NCBI RefSeq assembly: GCF_042693015.1
Contig: NZ_CP170544.1
Coordinates: 1,240,001-1,304,000, forward strand
Origin: Sphingomonas_E sp042693015
GTDB taxonomy: Bacteria; Pseudomonadota; Alphaproteobacteria; Sphingomonadales; Sphingomonadaceae
DNA: 64,000 bases
Reading direction: 5' to 3'
Below the pieces are notes generated by a model. It worked only from the letters and a program-made list of their open reading frames with translations, was not told where the DNA came from and did not search any database. The position numbers and the translations under genes were made by a program. Below are positions 35,251 through 44,306 of the stretch, in pieces (position 1 is the first letter of the stretch; every line of letters begins with the position of its first letter).

Positions 35251-35963
35251 GCTTCCGCCATCCGCTTGAGCCGCGCCTCGATCCGCGCCTCGGCCAGCAA
35301 GGTTCGCATCCGCATCAGCACGATGGCGCCGAACAGCATCGAAAATCCGATCACGCCGATCGGCAGCGGCCACAGGATCGACGGGTCGATCGTGTTCTTG
35401 GTCAGTGAAATGCTCGCGGTCTGGTGGAGGGTGTTCCACCAGTCGACCGAATATTTGATGATCGGAATGTTGATCGCCCCCACGACGCCGAAGATCGCCG
35501 CGACGCGGCTGTTGCCGCCCTTGTCCGAAGTCGCCCCGGCGAGCGCGATATAGGCGATGTAGAGGAAGAGCAGCACCAGCATCGACGTCAGCCGCCCGTC
35601 CCACACCCAATAGGTACCCCAGGTCGGCCGCCCCCAGATCGAACCGGTGGCGAGGCAGATGGCGGTAAACAGCGCGCCGGGCATGGCGACCGCGCGCGCC
35701 GCGATGGCGGCCAGCGGATGCCGCCATACAAGCTGCATCAGACTGGCGACGGCGATGCCCGTCCAGCCCCCCATCCCCAGCCAGGCGGCGGGGACGTGGA
35801 CGTAGAGAATGCGGACACTTTCGCCCTGAAGTCGCTCGGGCGGCGTCAGGAACAGGCCGGAAATCAGGGCGATCGCAACCAGCAGCGCGCCACCCCAGGC
35901 CAGCCAGGGAGTCAACGGACGGGCGATTCCAAGAAACCGATTGGGATTGGCGAAGATATGCAT
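35247..35963 (-). CDS. ccmC: Haem transporter/lyase CcmC
   Basis: A 238-residue protein with six hydrophobic helices and the WWD-type motif WGRPTWGTYWVWDGRLTSMLVLLFLY. It loads haem onto CcmE. It is the first gene of this operon. The ABC subunits ccmA and ccmB are not adjacent, as in other bacteria where they lie elsewhere. Confidence 0.95.
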   Translation of the reverse strand: MHIFANPNRFLGIARPLTPWLAWGGALLVAIALISGLFLTPPERLQGESVRILYVHVPAAWLGMGGWTGIAVASLMQLVWRHPLAAIAARAVAMPGALFTAICLATGSIWGRPTWGTYWVWDGRLTSMLVLLFLYIAYIALAGATSDKGGNSRVAAIFGVVGAINIPIIKYSVDWWNTLHQTASISLTKNTIDPSILWPLPIGVIGFSMLFGAIVLMRMRTLLAEARIEARLKRMAEA

Positions 35964-36086
35964 GTTTCGAGCGTGCTATTAGAACAGGTCGCCGCGCGGG
36001 GGAAGCGGGCGTGCGCGTGACAAATCATGCTGTATGGCCGCTTTTATCTGTTTCCCTTGGGCCACCCGCCACCTAAGGCCCGGCCG

Positions 36087-37001
36087 ATGACTGCCCGCCC
36101 TGCCCCCGCCGATACGCCGATCGCCGGCATCCTGTATCGGATCGCATCGGTCATCATGTTCGGTTTCATGTGGGCCGCGATGAAACTGGCCGGCGAAAAC
36201 GGCGCCAAGGCGATCGAGATGGTCTTCTATCGCGGGCTGTTCGGCCTGCCGATCGTCCTTGCCTGGATCGCCGCTGGCCCCGGCCTCGCCACCATCCGCC
36301 CGCGACGGCCGATGGCCCATGTCTGGCGATCCGCGATCGGCCTTACCAGCATTGTCCTCAATTTCACGGGCCTCATCATGCTGCCGCTGGCCGATGCGAC
36401 GACGATCGGCTTCACCGCGCCGATTTTCGCTACCATCCTTTCGGCCATGCTGCTGCGCGAGCATGTCGGCCCGCATCGCTGGACTGCCGTGGTGGTGGGC
36501 TTTATCGGCGTGGTGGTGATCACGCGCCCCGGCGGATCGGCGAGCCTGCCCGCGATCGGCATCGTCGTGGCGCTGCTCGGCGCGCTCGGCACGACGGGGG
36601 TCCAGATCACGCTGCGCCAGCTCGGCGCGACCGAATCGACCGGTTCGATCGTCTTCTGGTTCTTCATCGGCTGCACGGTCGCAGGCGGGATCGGCACCGC
36701 GATCTGGGGCCAGATGCATGACGCCGCGACCTTCGGCCTGCTGCTGATCGGCGCCGGGTCGGGCGCGGCGGGGCAGATATTGATGACCGCATCGCTCCGC
36801 GCGGCGCCGGTGGGGACGGTCGCACCCTTCGATTATCTGCAGATCCTGATCGCCATAGCGCTCGGCTGGCTGATCTGGTCGACCGCGCCGCCGCTGGCGA
36901 CGATCGCGGGCGCGGCGCTGATCGCGGGCAGCGGCCTCTACACCGCCTATCGCGAGCATCGTCTGCGCCGCGAATCGGTCGCCGCCACGCCGCAGGGCTG
37001 A
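36087..37001 (+). CDS. EamA/DMT family transporter
   Basis: 304 residues from ATG 36087, with AAGG 9 bases upstream; an in-frame ATG at 36027 is possible but has no site. Ten hydrophobic helices are arranged as two EamA repeats (FMWAAMKLAGENGAKAIEMVFYRGLFGLPIVL and the second around GIVVALLGALGTTGVQITLRQLGATES). It is an inner-membrane metabolite exporter of unknown substrate. It is divergent from ccmC. Confidence 0.88.
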   Translation: MTARPAPADTPIAGILYRIASVIMFGFMWAAMKLAGENGAKAIEMVFYRGLFGLPIVLAWIAAGPGLATIRPRRPMAHVWRSAIGLTSIVLNFTGLIMLPLADATTIGFTAPIFATILSAMLLREHVGPHRWTAVVVGFIGVVVITRPGGSASLPAIGIVVALLGALGTTGVQITLRQLGATESTGSIVFWFFIGCTVAGGIGTAIWGQMHDAATFGLLLIGAGSGAAGQILMTASLRAAPVGTVAPFDYLQILIAIALGWLIWSTAPPLATIAGAALIAGSGLYTAYREHRLRRESVAATPQG

Positions 37002-37008
37002 TCTGGGA

Positions 37009-37857
37009 TCAGACGCGGAAGAAATCCGGCTTGGGGATCGTCCATTGATCCCCCCAGATCTGGTTGCCGCCATCGACGGTCAACACCTCGCCGGTGATGA
37101 ACCCGCCCGCATCGCCTGCCAGATAGCAGACGGCGTTGGCGACATCCTCCACCTGCCCGAAGCGGCGCAGCAGGTTGGTGTTGGGCATGTCTGCGCGGGC
37201 CTCGTCCGAATAGACGGCCATGCCCTCGGTCGCGATGATGCCGGGCGACACGCAGTTCACGCGGATGTTGAGCGGCGCCCATTCGATCGCGACCGTCTTC
37301 GATCCATAGATCACCCCCGCGCGCGCAGCACAGGTGTGGGCGACGCCGGGCATGCCGCGCCAGATGACGGTGGCGACATTGACGATCGATCCCGGCAAGC
37401 CGGCATCCCGCCATTTCCGCGCGGCGGCCTGCATCATATACCAGGTGCCGTTGAGATTGGTGTCGATCACCGCCGCCCAGCCCTTGGGCGCGAAATCGAT
37501 CGCCGCCTGCGGGAACTGACCACCGGCATTGTTGACCAGCACATCGACCCGGCCGAAGCGATCCCACGCCGCATCGAACAAGGCCGCCACCGCTTCGGGA
37601 TCGCGGATCGAGAGCGGATGCACCATCGTCTCGGCGCCATAGCGGGCGAGCGCGGCTGCGGTCGCCTCCAGCTTCTCTATTTTGCGGCCGCACAGCACGA
37701 CCTTGGCACCCAATCGAGCAAACCAGTGCGCCGTCGCGCGGCCGATGCCGCTGCCAGCGCCCGAGACCACGACGACCTTGCCATCGAACAGGCCGGGCGC
37801 GAGGGCGATCGGGATCGTTGCCAGTTCCTCGTCGCTGCGGCCGTAAACCTCCGTCAT
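37009..37857 (-). CDS. SDR family oxidoreductase, 2,4-dienoyl-CoA reductase-like
   Basis: 282 residues from ATG 37857, with GGAG 5 bases upstream; a TTG at 37872 overlaps the ligase stop and is less likely. The cofactor loop is VVVVSGAGSGIGRATAHWF, and VNNAGGQFP is typical of dienoyl/enoyl-CoA reductases. The usual YxxxK is not in place: the region reads HTCAARAGVIYGSKTVAIEWAP, as in that subfamily with altered catalysis. It is the last gene of the minus-strand acyl-CoA operon. Confidence 0.86.
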   Translation of the reverse strand: MTEVYGRSDEELATIPIALAPGLFDGKVVVVSGAGSGIGRATAHWFARLGAKVVLCGRKIEKLEATAAALARYGAETMVHPLSIRDPEAVAALFDAAWDRFGRVDVLVNNAGGQFPQAAIDFAPKGWAAVIDTNLNGTWYMMQAAARKWRDAGLPGSIVNVATVIWRGMPGVAHTCAARAGVIYGSKTVAIEWAPLNIRVNCVSPGIIATEGMAVYSDEARADMPNTNLLRRFGQVEDVANAVCYLAGDAGGFITGEVLTVDGGNQIWGDQWTIPKPDFFRV

Positions 37858-37868
37858 CGTCACTCCAT

Positions 37869-39419
37869 TCAACAGATGCTGCTCGCCCGCCCTGCCCAGT
37901 AAGGCGCGCGAATCTCCCGCTTCAAAATCTTGTTGGCCGGCGACAGCGGGAAAGGCGCGGTGCGGAATTCCACCGAGCGCGGCGCCTTGTAATCGGCGAG
38001 CCGGGCGCGGACATGCGCGATCAGGTCCGCCTCGCAGGCCGCGGCGCCGTCATGCAGGATGACGATGGCGTGGACCTGTTCGATCCATTTTTCATGGGGC
38101 ACGCCGATGACGACGCAAGACCGCACGGCTGCATGCGTCGAAAGCGCGCTTTCCACCTCGATCGAATAGACATTCTCGCCACCCGAGACGATCATGTCCT
38201 TCACCCGATCGACCACATAGACGAAGCCTTCATCGTCCATGCGTCCGCCATCGCCGGTGTGCATCCAGCCACCGCGGAGCGCCGCCGCGGTCTCCTCCGG
38301 CCGGCGCCAATAGCCGAGCATCACGCTTTCGCCACGCGCGCAAATCTCGCCGACCTGGCCGCGTGGCACTTCATTGTCGTCCTCGTCGACGATCCGCATC
38401 TCGACGCCGTAACAGGCGCGCCCACCGGCCCGATGGACGCCCCGCGCGCGATAATCGCCTGACAGGCATTCGTGCGGCAGCGCCACGCACTGCGGCGACA
38501 GCTCGGTCATGCCATAGGCCTGGATGAAGCGGGCGTGCGGCAATGCTACGAGTGCGCGATCGAGCAAAGCCTCGGTAATCGGGCTCGCGCCGTAGATGAT
38601 GGTCGTAAAGCTCGACATATCGGTGGTCGCGAAGTTCGGATGCTCGATCAGCATCTGCACCATCGTCGGCACCAGCAGCGATTCGGTGCAGCGATAGCGT
38701 TCGATCGCGGCCAATGCCGCGCCGGCATCGAAGCCCGGCAGGATGACGGCGGTGCCGGCGCTCGCGGTAATGCCGATCATCGGCCAGCTTCCAGACGCGT
38801 GGAAGAAGGGTGCCGCGACCAGATAGGTCGCATCGTCGCGATAATAGCCCTCGCAATGGGCGATATTGGCGCCGCGCAGCACGTTACGGTGGCTGAGCAT
38901 CACGCCCTTGGACCGCCCCGTCGTGCCGCCGGTGTAGAAGATGCCGTACAGATCGTCGCCGGTGCGGCCCGTGTCGGGGATCGGGTCTGCCGCGATCAGA
39001 TCCTCATGGTGCGGAATGTCGCCCGGCCGCTCCTCGCCGATTGCCAGCAGTTTCAGGCCGGGGCGGCCAGCGGCGAGCCTGCGCGCCATCGGTAGAAACA
39101 CATCATCGGCGGCCAGAATCAGCGGCTCGGAATCGGCAATGCCGTCGGCCAGTTCGGCCTCGCTCCACCGGCTGTTGAACGGCACCACCACGCCGCCAGC
39201 ATGGGGTGTCGCGAGAAACAACTCGAAATAACGATCGTTGTTGAGGCCGAGCATGGCGACACGATCGCCGTCGCCCACGCCCATCGCCTTTAGCGCGCCC
39301 GCGATCCGCGAAACCCGATCACCCACCTCGCCCCAGGTCCGCGTGCGATCCCCGCAGATGGTCGCCGGATGGCGGGGGCGGACCTGCGCCGCGCGTGCCA
39401 GTGATGCGCCTACCCCCAT
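37869..39419 (-). CDS. AMP-binding acyl-CoA synthetase
   Basis: A 516-residue ATP-dependent CoA ligase. The P-loop motif YTGGTTGRSKGVMLSHRN, the motif QAYGMTELSPQCV and the late GWMHTGDGGRMDDEGFVYVVDRVKDMIVSGGENVYS are all present, with the catalytic Lys near the C-terminus (PANKILKREIR). It activates a carboxylic acid to a CoA thioester. It sits between the acyl-CoA dehydrogenase and SDR genes, so it probably supplies their substrate. Confidence 0.93.
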   Translation of the reverse strand: MGVGASLARAAQVRPRHPATICGDRTRTWGEVGDRVSRIAGALKAMGVGDGDRVAMLGLNNDRYFELFLATPHAGGVVVPFNSRWSEAELADGIADSEPLILAADDVFLPMARRLAAGRPGLKLLAIGEERPGDIPHHEDLIAADPIPDTGRTGDDLYGIFYTGGTTGRSKGVMLSHRNVLRGANIAHCEGYYRDDATYLVAAPFFHASGSWPMIGITASAGTAVILPGFDAGAALAAIERYRCTESLLVPTMVQMLIEHPNFATTDMSSFTTIIYGASPITEALLDRALVALPHARFIQAYGMTELSPQCVALPHECLSGDYRARGVHRAGGRACYGVEMRIVDEDDNEVPRGQVGEICARGESVMLGYWRRPEETAAALRGGWMHTGDGGRMDDEGFVYVVDRVKDMIVSGGENVYSIEVESALSTHAAVRSCVVIGVPHEKWIEQVHAIVILHDGAAACEADLIAHVRARLADYKAPRSVEFRTAPFPLSPANKILKREIRAPYWAGRASSIC

Positions 39420-39453
39420 GATGCGCCTGCGCTCATGATACGCCTCCCGGGCC

Positions 39454-40638
39454 TTAACGCAGCAATTCGCCGGCGATGATCATCTTGCGGATCTCGGTGG
39501 TGCCCGCCCCGATCTCCAGCAGCTTGGATGCGCGATAGAGCCGATTGACCTCCGCTTCCCGCATATAGCCAACGCCGCCGTGGATCTGGACCGAGTCGGA
39601 TATTACCTTGGTGCAGGTTTCGGCGGCATAGAGGATGTTCGCAGCGGTGAGCTTGTGGATCTCGCCACGGCCGCCACCGTCTTCGCCTACCTCGTTGCAG
39701 GCGGCCAGCGTGCGGTAGCAGAGCGCCTTCATCGTCTCGACACCGACATACATCTCGGCGATCTTGGCCTGCACCATCTGGAATTCGGCGATCGGCTTGC
39801 CGAACTGCTGGCGCGTCTTGGCATAATCCACCGCCAGATCGAGCGCGCGTTCGGCCATGCCCAGGTTGATCATGGCGACAACGGCGCGTTCCAGATCGAG
39901 CCCGCTCATCACGATGCCGACGCCGCGATCCTCCTCTCCCACCAGATTTTCGGCCGGCACCTCGCAATCGTCGAACACGAGTTCAGCGGTGGTCGATCCG
40001 CGGAAGCCCATCTTGTCGAGCTTTTGGGCGACCTTGAAGCCCTTGAAATGCCTTTCGATAATGAAGGCTGAAACGCCCTTGCTGCCGCGATCCTTGTTGG
40101 TCTTGGCATAGACCAGCAGCACATCGGCTACGGGTCCGTTGGTAATGTAGAGCTTGCGCCCGTTGAGGATATATTTGTCGCCCTCACGCCGCGCGGTCGT
40201 CGCCATCGATCCGATCGCATCGGAACCGGCGCCGGGTTCTGTGAGGCCCAGGGCGCCGATCGCCGAACCATCGCACAGCCCCGGCAGATAGCGCTGCTTC
40301 AGCGCATCCGAAGCATTGCGGGCGATGTTGTTGAGGCAGAGATTTTCGTGGGCGATGTAGCTCAGCGCCAGCGAATGGTTCCAGCGTGCAAGCCCCTGCG
40401 TGATCAGGCCGACGGTGAACATGTCGCTGTCCGCACCGCCGAAGCGCGACGGCGCGGTGACGCCCAGAAAGCCCATCCGGCCGAGTTCGGGCATCGCCTG
40501 CGGCGGCCACCACTCCTCATCATCCATCTTCTGCTGGAGCGGCCAGAAATGATCGCGCGCGAAGCCGTCGGCCGTGTCGAGAATCTCCTGCTGTTCGGCC
40601 GTCAGCGCGAAGGCGCCCGAAGCATTTCCGAGGCTCAA
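39454..40638 (-). CDS. Acyl-CoA dehydrogenase, isovaleryl-CoA dehydrogenase type; TTG start
   Basis: 394 residues from TTG 40638, which has GGGAG 6 bases upstream; no ATG fits. FAD/substrate motifs are LGLTEPGAGSDAIGSMAT and YITNGPVADVLLVYAKT. The C-terminal LLEIGAGTTEIRKMII has Gly where ordinary acyl-CoA dehydrogenases carry their catalytic Glu. Instead Glu250 in MSGLDLERA is placed as in isovaleryl-CoA dehydrogenase. The substrate is therefore probably a branched short acyl-CoA. It heads the minus-strand acyl-CoA operon and faces the carboxylase genes. Confidence 0.92.
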   Translation of the reverse strand: MSLGNASGAFALTAEQQEILDTADGFARDHFWPLQQKMDDEEWWPPQAMPELGRMGFLGVTAPSRFGGADSDMFTVGLITQGLARWNHSLALSYIAHENLCLNNIARNASDALKQRYLPGLCDGSAIGALGLTEPGAGSDAIGSMATTARREGDKYILNGRKLYITNGPVADVLLVYAKTNKDRGSKGVSAFIIERHFKGFKVAQKLDKMGFRGSTTAELVFDDCEVPAENLVGEEDRGVGIVMSGLDLERAVVAMINLGMAERALDLAVDYAKTRQQFGKPIAEFQMVQAKIAEMYVGVETMKALCYRTLAACNEVGEDGGGRGEIHKLTAANILYAAETCTKVISDSVQIHGGVGYMREAEVNRLYRASKLLEIGAGTTEIRKMIIAGELLR

Positions 40639-40790
40639 GTCCGTCTCCCTTGCCGGCCCTCTCTGTTCGCAAGGGCACTTGACGACAAAATGAACGCCAT
40701 TCACTGTAGTGTCAACGAAGCGCCGGAAAATCTTGTCAGGGCGCGCGATGGAGGGGTGATGACAGGCGCTAATCGGATCGTCCGCACCGC
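40639..40790. promoter_or_regulatory. Divergent promoter of the acyl-CoA dehydrogenase and carboxylase operons
   Basis: On the minus strand a perfect TTGACA (40715-40710) is a likely -35 box. On the plus strand TTGACG occurs at 40679-40684. Between them lies an imperfect palindrome TGAACGCCATTCA (about 40691-40703), similar in form to TetR-type fatty-acid operators. It overlaps both promoters and so could control both operons together. No regulator gene is adjacent. Confidence 0.45.
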
Positions 40791-42266
40791 ATGACGACCT
40801 TTCCATTCGATTCGGTGATGGTCGCCAACCGGGGGGAAATCGCCGCCCGGATCCTCCGCACCGTGAAGGCGCTGGGGTTGCGCGCGCTGCTGGTGGCGCA
40901 CCGCATCGACGAGGGCGCACCGGCACTTGCGATCGCCGAAGATGTGCGCTGGATCGATGGGCCGACGCCGGTCGCAGCCTTTCTCGACAGCGCCCAGATC
41001 ATCGCCGCCGCGCAGGATATGGGCGCGGGCGCGATCCATCCCGGCTATGGCTTCCTGTCCGAAAATGCCGCCTTTGCGCGCGCTGTTGCCGCCGCAGGGA
41101 TCGTGTTCGTCGGCCCGCACCCCGATGCGATAGAACTGATGGGCGACAAGGTTCGCGCCCGCAATTTCGTGGCGGAGCGCGGTTTTCCAGTGGCGCCATC
41201 CGCCATCGAGGATGATGATCCCGCGACCTTCGTGGAGCGTGCGCGGGCGGTCGGCGCGCCCTTGCTGATCAAGCCTTCGGCCGGCGGCGGCGGCAAGGGG
41301 ATGCGCATCGTCCGCGATCTGGCGCTGCTGGACGAGGAGATCGTTCGTGCCCGCAGCGAAGGGCAGCGCTATTTCGGTGACGGCCGCCTGTTCGTCGAAC
41401 GCTATGTCGAACGGCCGCGCCACATCGAGGTGCAGGTGCTGGGCGACGCGCACGGCAATGTCGTCCACCTGTTCGAGCGTGAATGTTCGTTGCAGCGCCG
41501 TTTCCAGAAGATCGTCGAGGAGGCGCCCTCCCCCGCGTTGTCCGACGCGGAGCGCACGAATATCTGCGAGGCAGCGGCCGGCATCGCCCGCGCCGCGGGC
41601 TATGTGAACGCCGGCACGGTCGAGTTCATCTACGGCCGCGGCGAATTCTACTTCCTCGAAATGAACACGCGGCTTCAAGTTGAACATCCGGTGACGGAGG
41701 AGATTACCGGGCTCGATCTGGTCGAGCAGCAGCTTCGCGTCGCAGCCGGCCTGCCGCTGCCGTTCACGCAGGAGCAGGTGACCCGCCAAGGACATGCCAT
41801 CGAACTGCGCATCTATGCGGAGGATGCCGCCCGTGATTTTGCGCCGACCACCGGGCCAGTCCTGAAGCTGGTGCCGCCATCAGGTGCGCGGCTCGACGCC
41901 GGGGTGAGCGAGGGCGGACGCGTTTCGGCGGCCTTCGATCCGATGATCGGCAAACTGATCGTCCATGGCGCCGACCGGGCCGAGGCACTGGGCAAGGCGG
42001 ACAAGGCACTGCGCGATCTCGTGCTGCTCGGCCTAAAGACGAACAGCGCCTATCTCCGCCGGCTGATCGCTGATGCTGGTGTCGCCGCGGGCGAGATGCA
42101 CACCGGGCTGATCGCCGAGCGGCCGGAACTTGCCGCCGATCCGGCACCCGAGGGCGGATTGCTGGCCCGGCTGGTCGCGATCGCCGCGCAGCATGTGCCC
42201 GAACTGGTGCGCGAGGCTGCCGAGGTGCCGGCGCTTCATGCGGCCATCGGGGGGTGGAGGAACTGA
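40791..42266 (+). CDS. Biotin carboxylase subunit of an acyl-CoA carboxylase
   Basis: 491 residues. The three biotin carboxylase parts are present: N-terminal VMVANRGEIAARILRTVKALG, the ATP-grasp loop LLIKPSAGGGGKGMRIVRD and ERDCSLQRR-like FERECSLQRRFQKIVEEAPSP, and NTRLQVEHPVTEEITGLDLVEQQL. It carboxylates biotin with bicarbonate and ATP. The chain stops after HAAIGGWRN, just where methylcrotonyl/geranyl-type alpha subunits continue through a GWRxN motif into their biotin domains. The biotin part is the next gene, with overlapping stop and start (TGATG). Confidence 0.93.
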   Translation: MTTFPFDSVMVANRGEIAARILRTVKALGLRALLVAHRIDEGAPALAIAEDVRWIDGPTPVAAFLDSAQIIAAAQDMGAGAIHPGYGFLSENAAFARAVAAAGIVFVGPHPDAIELMGDKVRARNFVAERGFPVAPSAIEDDDPATFVERARAVGAPLLIKPSAGGGGKGMRIVRDLALLDEEIVRARSEGQRYFGDGRLFVERYVERPRHIEVQVLGDAHGNVVHLFERECSLQRRFQKIVEEAPSPALSDAERTNICEAAAGIARAAGYVNAGTVEFIYGRGEFYFLEMNTRLQVEHPVTEEITGLDLVEQQLRVAAGLPLPFTQEQVTRQGHAIELRIYAEDAARDFAPTTGPVLKLVPPSGARLDAGVSEGGRVSAAFDPMIGKLIVHGADRAEALGKADKALRDLVLLGLKTNSAYLRRLIADAGVAAGEMHTGLIAERPELAADPAPEGGLLARLVAIAAQHVPELVREAAEVPALHAAIGGWRN

Positions 42267-42679
42267 TGCCCGGCTTCTTCCTGATCGACGGCATCGCGCA
42301 TCCCGCTGCCTTGCTTCCGGGCGCCGCTTTCGACGTCGCTGGCGTCACCGTCGCAATCGATGGCGATCATATCTGGGTTCATCTCGACGGCGAGACGCAC
42401 GAACTCGTCTGGCAGGATGCGATCACCCATTATGAGGAGGAAGCCGGCGGCAGCGCCGACGATGTCGCGCGCGCGCCCATGCCGGGATCGGTGATCCAGG
42501 TGGCGGTGGCCGCAGGCGATGCGGTCGCGGCCGGTGAAACGATGATGATCATCGAAAGCATGAAGCTGGAAACGGCGATCAAGGCGCCAAGAGACGGCGT
42601 GGTCGATGCGGTCCACGTCGCCGTCGGCCAGACCTTCGAGCGTGACGCCGCGCTCGTCAGCCTGGAGCTGGCGGCATGA
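42266..42679 (+). CDS. Biotin carboxyl carrier subunit (split from alpha subunit)
   Basis: 137 residues from ATG 42266, with GGAGG 5 bases upstream. The first 65 residues look like the remnant of the BT coupling domain. The biotinyl domain follows, with biotin Lys100 in IESMKLETAIKAP and the usual MPGSVIQVAVAAGD. Together with the previous gene it makes about 628 residues, close to a normal fused alpha subunit. It overlaps the carboxyltransferase gene by 4 bases. Confidence 0.9.
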   Translation: MPGFFLIDGIAHPAALLPGAAFDVAGVTVAIDGDHIWVHLDGETHELVWQDAITHYEEEAGGSADDVARAPMPGSVIQVAVAAGDAVAAGETMMIIESMKLETAIKAPRDGVVDAVHVAVGQTFERDAALVSLELAA

Positions 42680-44286
42680 TGCGACGCATCCATTCGAAGC
42701 TCGACAAGATGAGCCCGACCTATCTCGCCAACCGCAAGCATAATCTGCGGCTGGCGGAGGAGTTGCGCGAGAAGCAGCACGCCGCGCGGCAGGAACGGCC
42801 CCAGCGCGATCTCGACCGGCTGGCACGGCAGGGCAAATTGTTCTTGCGCGACCGGCTGGAAGCCTTGCTCGATCCCGGCACGCCATTCCTGGAGCTTTCG
42901 ACCCTCGCCGCGAACATGGCCTATGACGGCGACGTGCCCGGCGCGGGCCAGCTTTCGGGCATCGGCATCGTCTCCGGTCGTGAAGTCATCATCCATGCCG
43001 ACGACGCATCGGTGAAGGGCGGCGCCTGGTATCCGCTGTCAGTGAAGAAGATCGTCCGGACGCTCGATATCGCGATCGAGAACCGCCTGCCAGTCGTGCA
43101 TCTCTGCGATTCCGCGGGCGGTTTCCTACCCTTACAGGCGCAATTTTTCGCTGATCGCTACCATGCCGGCCGCATCTTCCGGAACCAGTCGATCCTGTCG
43201 AAGATGGGCGTGCCGCAGGTCTCCGTGGTGATGGGGCATTGCACCGCGGGCGGCGCCTATATCCCCGCGCTCAGCGACTATAATGTCATCGTCCGCGGCA
43301 CCGGCGCGATCTTCCTGGGCGGGCCGCCGCTGGTGAAGGCCGCGACCGGCGAGGAAGTGAGCGTCGAGGAACTGGGCGGCGCCGACATGCATACCAGCGT
43401 GTCGGGCACGGCGGACTATCCCGCCTCGTCCGAACATCACGCCATCGCGATCGCCCGCGAGATCGTTGGCCGCTTCACCCGGCCGGAAAAGACCAATATC
43501 GACTGGGCCGAGCCCGAGCCGCCGCATCACGACCCGGACGAGCTATACGGCATCCTGCCGCAGGACACGCGGACTACCTTCGACATGCGCGAGGTGATCG
43601 CGCGGATCGTCGATGGCAGCCGCTTCCACGAATATCAGCCGCGTTATGGCGAGACGCTCGTCTGCGGCTTCGCGCGGATCTGGGGCTATCAGGTCGGCAT
43701 CCTCGCCAACAACGGCGTGCTGTTCAACGACAGCGCGTTGAAGGGCGCGCACTTCATCCAGCTTTGCGACAAGAACCGCACGCCCCTGATCTTCCTGCAG
43801 AATATCACCGGCTTCATGGTCGGCCGCGAATATGAACGGCGCGGCATTTCCAAGGACGGCGCCAAGATGATCATGGCGGTGTCGGGCGCGTCCGTCCCCA
43901 AATTCACCGTCAACTGCAACGGCGCGTTCGGGGCCGGCGTCTATGGCATGTCCGGCCGCGCCTTCGACAGCCGTTTCATGTTCACCTGGCCGCAGGGCCA
44001 GACATCGGTGATGGGGGCGGAACAGGCCGCCAACGTGTTGACAGACATCAAGATTCGTCAGCTCGCCCGCCATGGCGAGACGCTGACGACCGAACAGATC
44101 GATGCTATCCGCGATCCCGTTATCGAAGGCTATAAACAGGAACAGAGCGCTTATTATGCCACGTCCGAAATTTGGGACGATGGATTGCTCGATCCTGTGG
44201 ACACGCGGAACGCGCTCGGGATAGCCATCAGCGCAGCGCTCAACGCGCCGATCGAGGAGCCGCATTACGGCGTCTTCCGATTGTAG
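42676..44286 (+). CDS. Acyl-CoA carboxylase carboxyltransferase (beta) subunit
   Basis: 536 residues. Crotonase-fold carboxyltransferase halves: LCDSAGGFLPLQAQFF with HCTAGGAYIPALSDYN in the first, and FLQNITGFMVGREYERRGISKDGAKMIMAVS with GRAFDSRFMFTWPQGQTSVMG in the second. The C-terminal YGVFRL is typical of methylcrotonyl-CoA and geranyl-CoA carboxylase beta subunits. It transfers CO2 from biotin to an unsaturated acyl-CoA. Which acyl-CoA cannot be settled by eye. Confidence 0.93.
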   Translation: MMRRIHSKLDKMSPTYLANRKHNLRLAEELREKQHAARQERPQRDLDRLARQGKLFLRDRLEALLDPGTPFLELSTLAANMAYDGDVPGAGQLSGIGIVSGREVIIHADDASVKGGAWYPLSVKKIVRTLDIAIENRLPVVHLCDSAGGFLPLQAQFFADRYHAGRIFRNQSILSKMGVPQVSVVMGHCTAGGAYIPALSDYNVIVRGTGAIFLGGPPLVKAATGEEVSVEELGGADMHTSVSGTADYPASSEHHAIAIAREIVGRFTRPEKTNIDWAEPEPPHHDPDELYGILPQDTRTTFDMREVIARIVDGSRFHEYQPRYGETLVCGFARIWGYQVGILANNGVLFNDSALKGAHFIQLCDKNRTPLIFLQNITGFMVGREYERRGISKDGAKMIMAVSGASVPKFTVNCNGAFGAGVYGMSGRAFDSRFMFTWPQGQTSVMGAEQAANVLTDIKIRQLARHGETLTTEQIDAIRDPVIEGYKQEQSAYYATSEIWDDGLLDPVDTRNALGIAISAALNAPIEEPHYGVFRL

Positions 44287-44306
44287 AACCGAACCGGAGA
44301 CCCGCG

